Shown: positions 1-5,381, counted from the stretch's first letter. The stretch is DNA of 6,193 nt from Candidatus Woesearchaeota archaeon (GCA_009691355.1 SICW01000043.1:1-6193); one strand, 5' to 3'. Numbers and translations: made by a program. The notes: a model not told the origin generated them from the sequence alone.

Positions 1-812
1 AGTTCTTGTAGAATTTTCTCTGTCGCCTTTTCCGGTGTAAGCGTATTCACATCAATCACAAAAGTTTGTACATCTTTAATTTTGACAGGCACATATTCCC
101 ATTTTGCAGCTTCATCAACAAAATAAACTCCCCCATATTGCCACTCTTCCATCTCTTTGAAATTATTCGGAAAGAGTGCTCCTGGAAAAGTAAGCACTCC
201 TTGTCCAAAGCTTTTCTGAAAAACATAATGGATGTGCCCTCCAGCATAATAGTGGAAATTCTGAGGAAGTGTCGCAGCATCTGCACCTGCCATTTCTTCA
301 AGCCCTTGTGGTTTAAACTCATTAATCGCAGTATGAAACATAAAAATTTTGAAACCTTCTTCAGCTTCAAGATTTTTCACATTTAAGTTCTCGTAATCAT
401 TGATTTCTAACCCCCCTTTCTTACCTAGCATGCCAGTAATCTTTGCTCCAGTCTTATCAAGAGTAAATTTCAAAGTACCATCTTCATGAAACTTCATGAC
501 ATTAATAATCAACCCTGCTTTTTCTAAGACATCAAGCATAGTCTTTCCACTAGGGGAGTAGTCATGTGATCCAGCGATCATGTACACAGGAATGCCCAGA
601 TCTTTGAGTGTTTTTAGCTCTGATGTACATTCCTTAATGTAATCAATCTGTGGCAAAGCAGTATTAAATAAATCTCCAGAAATAAGAAGAAAATCAACCT
701 TCCTTTCAATGACCAGAGCAATAGCTTTCTTGAAGCATTGCATGTTAAGGTCTTTGAGTTTTTCCTCTTTCCAACCACCAACATGACAATCTGAAAAATG
801 GGCGAAGAGCAT
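1..812 (-). CDS. mre11: Mre11/SbcD-type DNA repair exonuclease (C-terminus outside window)
   Basis: This is a calcineurin-like metallophosphoesterase of the Mre11/SbcD class, the manganese-dependent nuclease that works with Rad50 on DNA double-strand breaks. I translated 270 codons without a stop or frameshift; the frame is still open at base 1, so the C-terminus is missing. The metal-binding motifs appear in order: FSDCHVGG (D8, H10), SGDLFN (D47, N50), AGSHDY (H83, D84), MFHTAINE (H160) and GGHIH (H193, H195). The third motif reads GSHD rather than the common GNHD; I believe this variant occurs in archaeal relatives, but that is from memory. The ATG at 812 is chosen because a TATA-like box is centred 25.5 bases upstream and the first motif starts at residue 6, as usual. 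Rad50 often neighbours mre11 and may lie beyond the left edge. A general metallophosphoesterase is the alternative, but the motif set and the long capping region favour Mre11. Confidence 0.85.
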   Translation of the reverse strand, partial: MLFAHFSDCHVGGWKEEKLKDLNMQCFKKAIALVIERKVDFLLISGDLFNTALPQIDYIKECTSELKTLKDLGIPVYMIAGSHDYSPSGKTMLDVLEKAGLIINVMKFHEDGTLKFTLDKTGAKITGMLGKKGGLEINDYENLNVKNLEAEEGFKIFMFHTAINEFKPQGLEEMAGADAATLPQNFHYYAGGHIHYVFQKSFGQGVLTFPGALFPNNFKEMEEWQYGGVYFVDEAAKWEYVPVKIKDVQTFVIDVNTLTPEKATEKILQE

Positions 813-833
813 TCTCTTCTGCGAGAAAAATTA

Positions 834-841
834 CTTTATAT
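834..841 (-). promoter_or_regulatory. TATA box of the mre11-like gene
   Basis: On the minus strand this reads ATATAAAG. Its centre is 25.5 bases upstream of the ATG at 812, the usual archaeal TATA-to-start-site distance, so transcription should begin at or next to the start codon (leaderless mRNA). No Shine-Dalgarno is visible between box and ATG. Confidence 0.65.
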
Positions 842-869
842 GGATTATTGTTATTAAGAAGAACGGAGT

Positions 870-1433
870 TTAATTTTGATCTCCATCATACACTCTAAAC
901 TGTCCAGGGGCACGTCCAATAATACCCTCCTTTTCTGCACATGCTCTCACTCTTTGATCATCTCTCATCCATGTTTGCATTTGTTCCTCATAGGGATTCA
1001 GATCATGATGTCTTAATGATTCCATAATTTCCTTATCTAAGAAATAGAACTGAGAATACCTTGTATTTCCTGTATCCCATTTATACAATCCTCCTCTATT
1101 TAAGTCCATAGAAAGATAGTTTCTAGCAATATTCTTGAAAGTAGTCCATGCATTGGGATTAACATAAAAAGAAACATCGTCCAAAACTGGAATTTGAAGC
1201 CTGTGGTTTGAGCACAGTGTATATTCTAAAAGGATGTCTAATCTAGGCCCATCAAGCACAAGAGCATCTTCTCTTGGTGGTGGAAAAGCGAGTCCTCTTT
1301 CTCTGTAATGGGCTATACACTGGAGAATATCCCTCTCATCACGTGCAACAAAAGTACTTTCTTTACTGAACCTATTTAGTGGGTAAAGGGAACTTAGTTC
1401 TTCCGCAGTTATGGTAAATTGTACAAATTTCAT
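870..1433 (-). CDS. Unrecognised 187-aa protein
   Basis: I do not recognise this protein. It is soluble-looking, with no signal peptide, membrane segment or cysteine cluster. It is fairly rich in charged and aromatic residues; noticeable stretches are AFPPPRED, LVLDGPRLDILLEY, LYKWDTGNTRYSQFYFLDKE and a C-terminal APGQFRVYDGDQN. The frame stays open upstream to an ATG at 1499, but that extension lies partly inside the 5S rRNA gene (1471-1588). I therefore place the start at the ATG at 1433, which begins MKFVQFTITAEEL. There is no Shine-Dalgarno; an AT-rich tract at 1461-1470 may act as its promoter, giving a leader of a few bases or none. The gene sits tightly between 5S rRNA and the mre11 promoter. 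It is probably a real gene given an uninterrupted 187 codons in a compact region, but its function is unknown. Confidence 0.6.
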   Translation of the reverse strand: MKFVQFTITAEELSSLYPLNRFSKESTFVARDERDILQCIAHYRERGLAFPPPREDALVLDGPRLDILLEYTLCSNHRLQIPVLDDVSFYVNPNAWTTFKNIARNYLSMDLNRGGLYKWDTGNTRYSQFYFLDKEIMESLRHHDLNPYEEQMQTWMRDDQRVRACAEKEGIIGRAPGQFRVYDGDQN

Positions 1434-1460
1434 TTGAGTATGCAGTTCAGAAAGGCAATG

Positions 1461-1470
1461 TAAAAATAAA
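1461..1470 (-). terminator. T-rich terminator of 5S rRNA, possibly also promoter of the next gene
   Basis: Directly after the 5S 3' end the minus strand reads TTTATTTTTA. Archaeal RNA polymerase stops at such T tracts. The same bases are TATA-like, centred 32 bases before the ATG at 1433, so they could also serve the downstream 187-aa gene. The terminator role is more likely than the promoter role. Confidence 0.5.
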
Positions 1471-1588
1471 GGTGGAGCAGCGAACCGAGTTTCCCGCATT
1501 TAATGCAGTACAGCAACGGAACGTCGACCTATTTCACTGCTGTGTTCGAAATGGGAACAGGTGGAACCAGATCACTATGGCCGCTCAC
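1471..1588 (-). rRNA. rrf: 5S ribosomal RNA
   Basis: The minus strand carries a complete archaeal-type 5S rRNA of about 118 nt, part of the large ribosomal subunit. The 5' end reads GTGAGCGGCCATAGTG and the 3' end GTTCGCTGCTCCACC; GAGCGGC pairs with GCTGCTC to close helix I, with one G-U pair. The conserved loop stretch CCCATTTCGAACACAGCAG corresponds to the universal CCGAAC region. The late segment GGGAAACTCGGTTCGC matches the GGGAAACCCGGUUCGCC of haloarchaeal 5S as I remember it. Helix IV is capped by CTGCAT-TAA-ATGCGG. A TATA box lies 26.5 bases upstream and a T tract follows immediately. No 16S or 23S sequence is present, so the gene is separate from any rRNA operon visible here. End positions may be off by one to three bases. 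Confidence 0.95.
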
Positions 1589-1610
1589 ATATAAATAGAA
1601 AAATCAGGGA

Positions 1611-1618
1611 TTTATAAA
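1611..1618 (-). promoter_or_regulatory. TATA box of 5S rRNA
   Basis: On the minus strand this is a perfect TTTATAAA, centred 26.5 bases before the predicted first base of 5S rRNA (1588). It shows that 5S has its own promoter rather than being processed from a long rRNA precursor. It lies 8 bases past the stop codon of the Cas4-like gene. Confidence 0.8.
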
Positions 1619-1625
1619 GCTTTCT

Positions 1626-2432
1626 CTAGGGCTGATTATAGCAAATTTCACGTATACCACAGCCTTCACATTTCCTGACATCCTTAGTTTTCTCTGGAAG
1701 ATCTTTACTCCGTAATGTTTCTCGTACTTTCCCTAACAGTTCAAAAATCTCATCTTTAAGAAAAGGGTTCATGAATACTTTTCTTCGTTCACTAATTGCT
1801 CTATACTCAATATATCCTTCAGTAATCTCCTTTCCGTAATGCTCACTTAACAAAAGCATATACGCTCCAAGCTGTATCATATTTTCCTTCCAGACACCTT
1901 CTTTTGGTGCACTCCCAGTTTTAATTTCAATAGGAATGAAACCATCAACAAGATCTACTCTATCAATCACACCAATGAGCTGTAATTTTTCAGAAACAAT
2001 ACGTAGTTCAGGAACACTTTTTGGAAGTGCAAGCCACAAAGTTTCACCATACAGATTTTTTTCTTTTCCAAGCGCAAAGAAATGGCTACTTTTTTCTTGT
2101 GCTTCTTTGAGGAAGAAAGGCCATAACTCCTGATACACCACAACCGTTTTGAGTCCTTGAAATTCTAGTTCTTTTTTCATACGTTGAATGTGGAACATAA
2201 GAACTTTGTAGTACACGCTGCGATATTTCATCTCAAGACTTTCAAGAGAGTCCTTTTCAAGAAAAGAACAAAGGACATCTTTGTCTTCTCTTCCAGCATC
2301 TTCAAAAACAGCATGCTTAATTGTTCCTTTAATACCTACAACAGAAGCTTTTTCACGAACACCTAAAACTTTATTGAAATATAATTTTCGAGAACAATAC
2401 ATATAACTAGTAAGATCAGTGACAGAAAGCAT
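1626..2432 (-). CDS. cas4: Solo Cas4-family PD-(D/E)XK nuclease with Fe-S cluster
   Basis: This is a 268-aa member of the Cas4/RecB-type nuclease family, which resects or trims DNA ends; in CRISPR systems Cas4 processes spacer precursors. The motifs are complete and in order: the N-terminal cluster cysteine in YMYCSRKLYF (C13), H40 in GTIKHAVFED, D157 in GVIDRVDLVD, E169 and K171 in IPIEIKTG, the QxxxY motif Q187/Y191 in QLGAYMLLL, and the C-terminal cysteines C255, C258 and C264 in KCEGCGIREIC. The four cysteines are the expected 4Fe-4S ligands. No cas1, cas2, effector gene or repeat array is in the window, so a CRISPR role cannot be claimed; a general DNA repair role beside primase and Mre11 is at least as likely. 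The ATG at 2432 follows a weak TATA-like box and a pyrimidine-rich tract, without a Shine-Dalgarno. Confidence 0.85.
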   Translation of the reverse strand: MLSVTDLTSYMYCSRKLYFNKVLGVREKASVVGIKGTIKHAVFEDAGREDKDVLCSFLEKDSLESLEMKYRSVYYKVLMFHIQRMKKELEFQGLKTVVVYQELWPFFLKEAQEKSSHFFALGKEKNLYGETLWLALPKSVPELRIVSEKLQLIGVIDRVDLVDGFIPIEIKTGSAPKEGVWKENMIQLGAYMLLLSEHYGKEITEGYIEYRAISERRKVFMNPFLKDEIFELLGKVRETLRSKDLPEKTKDVRKCEGCGIREICYNQP

Positions 2433-2453
2433 AAACAGAAAAGAGAGAGGGGA

Positions 2454-2461
2454 TACTTAAG
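2454..2461 (-). promoter_or_regulatory. Weak TATA-like box of the Cas4-family gene
   Basis: The minus strand reads CTTAAGTA, centred 25.5 bases upstream of the ATG at 2432. It overlaps the TAA stop of the upstream 107-aa gene. The match to an archaeal TATA box is imperfect, so readthrough from the upstream gene is an alternative source of transcription. Confidence 0.4.
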
Positions 2462-2780
2462 ACTTGCTTGGTCTGTAATACCAACGTTCTTCATTTTTTT
2501 TGTACTCAAAACCCTCTTCAGAAAGAATTCTAGCTGCTGTCCCATACACGAATTTTTCATAGTCATCGGTAGTTTGTATCCTGGGGTCACTTGAGGGAAG
2601 GGCACAAATAATACTAATGACACTCACAGTTCCATCTCTTCTCCATGTGGGTAAATGAGAACCAAGACCACCCCAGACAGCTGATCGTAATCTTGCTTCA
2701 AGAGCTATACCCTCATCATCATCTGTTTTAGGACGGTTTCGAATATCTTCTAATAAAGCGTCAAATATAGTCCCTACCAT
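2457..2780 (-). CDS. Unrecognised 107-aa protein
   Basis: I do not recognise this small protein. It is soluble and mixed alpha/beta in appearance: a charged N-terminal helix (residues 1-34, with an acidic TDDDEG stretch), a hydrophobic strand-like VSVISIICALPSS in the middle, and a C-terminal part rich in E, Y and K ending RWYYRPSKS. There is no signal peptide, membrane helix or metal-binding cysteine pair. The start at 2780 is well supported because a perfect TTTATAAA is centred 26.5 bases upstream, which predicts a leaderless mRNA starting on this ATG. It lies between the primase and the Cas4-like nuclease, 24 bp before the latter, so partial co-transcription with it is possible. That neighbourhood hints at, but does not establish, a DNA-related role. 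Confidence 0.65.
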   Translation of the reverse strand: MVGTIFDALLEDIRNRPKTDDDEGIALEARLRSAVWGGLGSHLPTWRRDGTVSVISIICALPSSDPRIQTTDDYEKFVYGTAARILSEEGFEYKKNEERWYYRPSKS

Positions 2781-2802
2781 AACTCTTACCTTTCAGAAAT
2801 CG

Positions 2803-2810
2803 TTTATAAA
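2803..2810 (-). promoter_or_regulatory. TATA box of the 107-aa gene
   Basis: A perfect TTTATAAA on the minus strand, identical to the 5S box and at the same 26.5-base distance, here measured to the ATG at 2780. It supports a real, independently transcribed and leaderless gene. Confidence 0.75.
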
Positions 2811-2819
2811 CCCCTCGTT

Positions 2820-2833
2820 GAAAAATACAACAA
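2820..2833 (-). terminator. Possible T-tract terminator after primase
   Basis: Just past the primase TAG the minus strand reads GTTGTTGTATTTTT, ending in five T. It lies upstream of the next gene's TATA box, as expected for a short archaeal U-tract terminator. There is no stem-loop. Confidence 0.35.
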
Positions 2834-4153
2834 CTACTTTTGTGGGCTCGTTTCTGGTGTCTTTATTTTTTTCTCTTGTTCCTGTGCTTGTGCATGCATA
2901 CGCAGGGCACAGTTTACTGGATTTTTCCACTTATTACAAATATGCTCAGGGCAAGCAACATGCAGGTCCTTATAGTACGATTTATCACAGTTAGGGGGAA
3001 GGAAATTCTCCTTCTGTTTTTTATTCCAAAGTACTTGACCAAGAATGTAACTTGGAGGCAAGGGATTTTTATGTTTGCTATTCCATTCCTTTAGTCGTGC
3101 TTCAATTGCTTGTTCATCCCATCCCATGTGTCGTAAAAAAGGAACGAGCATAAATATCGCTCTCTTTTTTCCATCATCCATATTTCCAGCAAGAATTTTT
3201 TGCATACATTGTGGAAAATGTTTCTCTTCAACCGCACCAACAAGAAGGCGAAACTCTTGCTTCACTCCAGGGATAACATCTGGCCCTTGTTTTGCATGTT
3301 TTTTCCCCCACCAATCAAAGGCTTGGATAATCAAAATTTTTCCATCATTTGTAAGTGTAGGATTCAAGAACTCTTTCCCTATCTTTACCACTTTAGGATC
3401 TGCTTCTCGTTTATCAAAGGTGAGAACTTTATCAATTTCAATGGGTAAAGAAACATATCCTGTTTTTTCATGCAGGGAGTATGGTGCACGAAACAAGTGT
3501 CTATTAGAAATAAGTACAGTATCAATTTCAATGAGTTCAAAGGGATCGAATTTTCCATCCTTCATGAGTTCAGTCCTTTTCTTTCCAGTTTTTTGACATA
3601 TATCCGAAATATTTTCTTTCTCTAATATTTTCTTTGCAAGCATTTCATGAATCATATTTTGCAAGTATGCAGTAATCGTACGTGGTGCTTCTGGAAAGAG
3701 TTTTTTTGTTTTTACTCCATTCACTTCTTCAGGAAAAGATTCAAAAGGAACTCCAATATGAAAGCCTTTACTTCCACTAAATTTAATAGAAACATTCTTC
3801 ACATCATGAAACTTAAGTGCTTCAATAAGAAAATACGCAGTCCATTTAGCATACTCCCAATGTACCGTATCAATATCTAAAAGGAGATCCCAGCCCTTTC
3901 TATTTTCATCAAGATCTCTTTTGCTCATACCTGGCTTGAGAATCAATGGGTCATTCCATCTCTCTTCAGAAATATGAAAAGACGTTGCTCCTTTTTTTGC
4001 CATTTCAAGAATATCACCTGGAAACTGAATTGTATCTGGCCGTTTTCCAAACCCTTCACCATAGCGCGGAGCGATTTCTCTATCTTGGCAAACGTTGAGA
4101 ATAGCTTCTTGAACTTCCTTTCTACTGTAGTATTGAAAGTACTGATCCGGCAT
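2834..4153 (-). CDS. priS: DNA primase, PriS catalytic domain fused to a PriL-like Fe-S domain
   Basis: This is an archaeo-eukaryotic primase, which makes the primers for replication. Catalytic motifs: LLLDIDT with D93 and D95 (metal ligands), SGSKGFH at 126-132 with H132 (nucleotide binding), and a third motif IEIDTVLISNRHLFRAPYS with D211, followed by LHEKTG. At 439 aa it is about 90 residues longer than a typical archaeal PriS. The extra C-terminus (about 325-420) has C389, C401, C406 and C415, the last in KNPVNCALR, which resembles the end of the 4Fe-4S domain of the large subunit PriL. Nanoarchaeum equitans has such a fused primase. The usual PriS zinc-knob cysteines are absent; the only other cysteines are C22, C186 and C316. 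The last 20 residues are a charged tail. The gene has its own TATA-like box and no Shine-Dalgarno, so it is probably leaderless. Primase identity is near certain; the PriL fusion is a motif-based inference. Confidence 0.92.
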   Translation of the reverse strand: MPDQYFQYYSRKEVQEAILNVCQDREIAPRYGEGFGKRPDTIQFPGDILEMAKKGATSFHISEERWNDPLILKPGMSKRDLDENRKGWDLLLDIDTVHWEYAKWTAYFLIEALKFHDVKNVSIKFSGSKGFHIGVPFESFPEEVNGVKTKKLFPEAPRTITAYLQNMIHEMLAKKILEKENISDICQKTGKKRTELMKDGKFDPFELIEIDTVLISNRHLFRAPYSLHEKTGYVSLPIEIDKVLTFDKREADPKVVKIGKEFLNPTLTNDGKILIIQAFDWWGKKHAKQGPDVIPGVKQEFRLLVGAVEEKHFPQCMQKILAGNMDDGKKRAIFMLVPFLRHMGWDEQAIEARLKEWNSKHKNPLPPSYILGQVLWNKKQKENFLPPNCDKSYYKDLHVACPEHICNKWKNPVNCALRMHAQAQEQEKKIKTPETSPQK

Positions 4154-4174
4154 AAAAAGAAGAAGGAAAGGCGC

Positions 4175-4182
4175 TATTTAAG
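4175..4182 (-). promoter_or_regulatory. TATA-like box of primase
   Basis: The minus strand reads CTTAAATA, centred 25.5 bases before the primase ATG at 4153. Between box and ATG lies a pyrimidine-rich tract (4154-4170, ending in TTTTT), which could also stop transcripts coming from the prefoldin gene. The box starts only 3 bases past the prefoldin stop codon. Confidence 0.6.
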
Positions 4183-4185
4183 CAT

Positions 4186-4578
4186 TTATTCTTTCTGCTG
4201 CATTCCAGACATTTGGAGAAATTGTAGTTGTTGTCGTACATGTGCAAGTTCTTCTTGCATAGAACCTTCAATAGTATGAAGCTCTTTAGCTTGTTTTTCA
4301 ATAAGAACAAGGGTTGCATTAATATCTTTTTCTACCGTAACACCTGCTCCAACATTAAGAAGAACATGTGTAGGATCTTTGATTTCTGCTTTCAAATAGA
4401 TCCCCGCGCCAAAAGGAACAAGAACGTCTTGTTTTTGAGGACGTTTCTTTAACTCCTGAAGCGCATCTGTCAAATGGTCAAGTTCAGCTTTCTGTTGAAG
4501 AAGGAGTTGCAGTTGTTCTTGTATTTGTTGCATCCCTTGCTGGAGTTCTTGCGTTTGAGGATAAGTGTTTGGATCCAT
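4186..4578 (-). CDS. pfdA: Prefoldin subunit alpha
   Basis: Prefoldin alpha is the two-copy subunit of the hexameric cytosolic chaperone that captures unfolded proteins and hands them to the thermosome. At 130 aa it has the expected layout: an N-terminal coiled-coil helix (about 8-45), the central beta-hairpin region DVLVPFGAGIYLKAEIKDP plus VLLNVGAGVTVEKD (51-85), which is the family signature, and a second coiled-coil helix (about 90-122). The N-terminal helix is strikingly glutamine-rich, with 11 Q in residues 8-29. The ATG at 4578 overlaps the L14e stop codon (TAATG), and no good Shine-Dalgarno is present, so translation is probably coupled to L14e by reinitiation. It is thus the second gene of an L14e-pfdA operon; in other archaea pfdA more often sits near L18a (LX) and ftsY. 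Confidence 0.93.
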   Translation of the reverse strand: MDPNTYPQTQELQQGMQQIQEQLQLLLQQKAELDHLTDALQELKKRPQKQDVLVPFGAGIYLKAEIKDPTHVLLNVGAGVTVEKDINATLVLIEKQAKELHTIEGSMQEELAHVRQQLQFLQMSGMQQKE

Positions 4579-4961
4579 TATGCCTTTGTTTTCTTTGCAG
4601 AAGTCTTAACTTTCTTATCTTCAGTTTTGACTTTCTTCTTTACTTCTGCTTTAGCTTTTTTTGGACTTGTGTATTTCTTTTTCACATTCACACTTCTTGG
4701 TCGAAGAGCCTTATCTTTTTTCTTTCCAGTTTTCTTCTTTCCTTCTTTGAGACCAAGAGCTTTCAAAACATCAGCATGTGTTGCATTTTTCTTCACATCA
4801 ACAGATTTTCCCATTGGTTCTAAATGGAGAATATTACATTTTTTTCTTCTGACTTCACCATCAAGAAGAACATATGTATTATCAATAATATCAAGAACTA
4901 CACCTAACTTACCAGCATCTCTACCGGCAATTTTCATACAAATACTTCCTACAGTTAACAT
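4578..4961 (-). CDS. rpl14e: Large-subunit ribosomal protein L14e (eL14)
   Basis: L14e is a large-subunit ribosomal protein shared by archaea and eukaryotes. Residues 1-50 form the KOW/SH3-like core: VGSICMKIAGRDAGKLGVV, DIIDNTYVLLDG and RKKCNILHLEP are characteristic. The remainder is a lysine-rich tail: residues 75-127 contain 23 lysines out of 53, so the 127-aa protein is longer than the usual compact archaeal form and recalls eukaryotic eL14 tails. The frame remains open to a GTG at 4988, but the ATG at 4961 fits the family N-terminus and has an AAGGAG Shine-Dalgarno (4970-4975) eight bases away. A TATA-like box (5002-5009) predicts transcription from about 4979, downstream of the GTG. 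It heads an operon with pfdA via a one-base stop-start overlap. Confidence 0.93.
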   Translation of the reverse strand: MLTVGSICMKIAGRDAGKLGVVLDIIDNTYVLLDGEVRRKKCNILHLEPMGKSVDVKKNATHADVLKALGLKEGKKKTGKKKDKALRPRSVNVKKKYTSPKKAKAEVKKKVKTEDKKVKTSAKKTKA

Positions 4962-4969
4962 GTTTTTTT

Positions 4970-4975
4970 CTCCTT
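4970..4975 (-). promoter_or_regulatory. Shine-Dalgarno of L14e
   Basis: AAGGAG on the minus strand, eight bases before the ATG at 4961. It decides the start codon against the GTG at 4988 and is the only convincing ribosome binding site in the window. Confidence 0.75.
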
Positions 4976-4994
4976 CTTGTTTTATCACTTTACC

Positions 4995-5022
4995 TGTCGC
5001 CAGATAAAGGTCTTTTGCGACA
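4995..5022. repeat. Inverted repeat framing the L14e TATA-like box
   Basis: TGTCGC (4995-5000) and GCGACA (5017-5022) form a perfect 6-bp dyad with a 16-bp spacer that holds the L14e TATA-like box. It could be an operator for a repressor, a weak hairpin after L34e, or chance. The six-base arms are too short to be conclusive. Confidence 0.35.
5002..5009 (-). promoter_or_regulatory. TATA-like box of the L14e-pfdA operon
   Basis: The minus strand reads CTTTATCT. Its centre is 26.5 bases from about 4979, predicting an 18-nt leader that just includes the AAGGAG site. The match to consensus is moderate, and readthrough from L34e, 28 bp upstream, may contribute. Confidence 0.5.
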
Positions 5023-5036
5023 ACAAGAGATTATGA

Positions 5037-5297
5037 TTATGCTCGAGCCTTGATGATCATAACTTTTCGTGTACATGCAGAGCAAAGTACACCACCATAT
5101 GGTCTCTGAGGTCTCTTCTTAGTTTTAGGCATAGTACGCAAAGCTACAGGTTTTGCACGTGGCACACCTTGTAGGAATTTTCCACATTTTCCACATTGTG
5201 CTCGTGCTGGATTTCTTTTTCTATAATGCACTGTAACTCTAGTTGAGAGCTTTACAGAAACCTTTCGAAAAGATCTGTTTCTATGTTTTAATGCCAT
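5037..5297 (-). CDS. rpl34e: Large-subunit ribosomal protein L34e (eL34)
   Basis: L34e is an archaeal/eukaryotic large-subunit ribosomal protein. This 86-aa protein is very basic and has the family zinc-ribbon cysteines C35, C38, C72 and C75 (CGKCG and CSAC). Family-like stretches include KHRNRSFRKVSVK near the N-terminus, the YRKRNPARAQCGKCGK region, and KKRPQRPYGGVLCSAC. The frame is open up to 5363, but those 22 extra codons are hydrophobic, unlike L34e, and run across the TATA box at 5320-5327. That box is centred 26.5 bases from the ATG at 5297, so this ATG is the start and the mRNA should be leaderless. The gene lies 75 bp before L14e; in many archaea the two are separated only by cmk (cytidylate kinase), which is absent here. 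Confidence 0.93.
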   Translation of the reverse strand: MALKHRNRSFRKVSVKLSTRVTVHYRKRNPARAQCGKCGKFLQGVPRAKPVALRTMPKTKKRPQRPYGGVLCSACTRKVMIIKARA

Positions 5298-5319
5298 GGG
5301 CAAAGAGAAAAAGTAGGGC

Positions 5320-5327
5320 TTTATAAG
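5320..5327 (-). promoter_or_regulatory. TATA box of L34e
   Basis: CTTATAAA on the minus strand, centred 26.5 bases upstream of the ATG at 5297. It sits inside a 13-bp dyad GGCTT-TAT-AAGCC (5317-5329). The dyad is partly explained by the self-complementary TATA core, with only the outer bases unexplained. Confidence 0.7.
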
Positions 5328-5350
5328 CCTTTCCACAAAGGAAAGAAACC

Positions 5351-5358
5351 TATATAAG
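5351..5358 (+). promoter_or_regulatory. TATA box of the YbaK-type gene
   Basis: TATATAAG on the plus strand, centred 27.5 bases before the ATG at 5382, again predicting a leaderless or nearly leaderless mRNA. It lies back to back with the L34e box in the 84-bp divergent intergenic region. Confidence 0.65.
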
Positions 5359-5381
5359 AACAATTTTTTTCTATTTAAGAT

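Noticed and set aside
1434..1499. Upstream extension of the 187-aa protein to the ATG at 1499
   Set aside because: The extension runs into the 5S rRNA gene and crosses its terminator, so it cannot be a normal coding start.
2363..2623. Minus-strand 86-codon frame with a hydrophobic C-terminus between the 107-aa and Cas4-like genes
   Set aside because: It overlaps both genes in another frame, covers the Cas4 promoter and has no promoter of its own; the 107-aa frame has the better-placed TATA box.
3075..3596. Plus-strand open frame of 173 codons opposite primase
   Set aside because: It lies wholly antisense to the primase catalytic region, and its Ser/Phe-rich sequence resembles no protein family; it is a shadow frame.
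4962..4988. GTG start of L14e at 4988
   Set aside because: The predicted transcript starts near 4979, the Shine-Dalgarno at 4970-4975 serves the ATG at 4961, and the family N-terminus begins there.
4474..5007. Long plus-strand open frame opposite L14e and prefoldin
   Set aside because: It is antisense to two clear genes; its Phe/Leu/Ser-rich composition is what the complement of a Lys-rich protein gives, and it has no promoter or family match.
5315..5331. GGCTT-TAT-AAGCC as an operator
   Set aside because: The dyad is mostly the TATA box itself, which is naturally near-palindromic; only a few outer bases add to it, so an operator call is not supported.
5298..5363. Upstream extension of L34e to 5363
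   Set aside because: It would include the TATA box and adds a hydrophobic N-terminus foreign to L34e.
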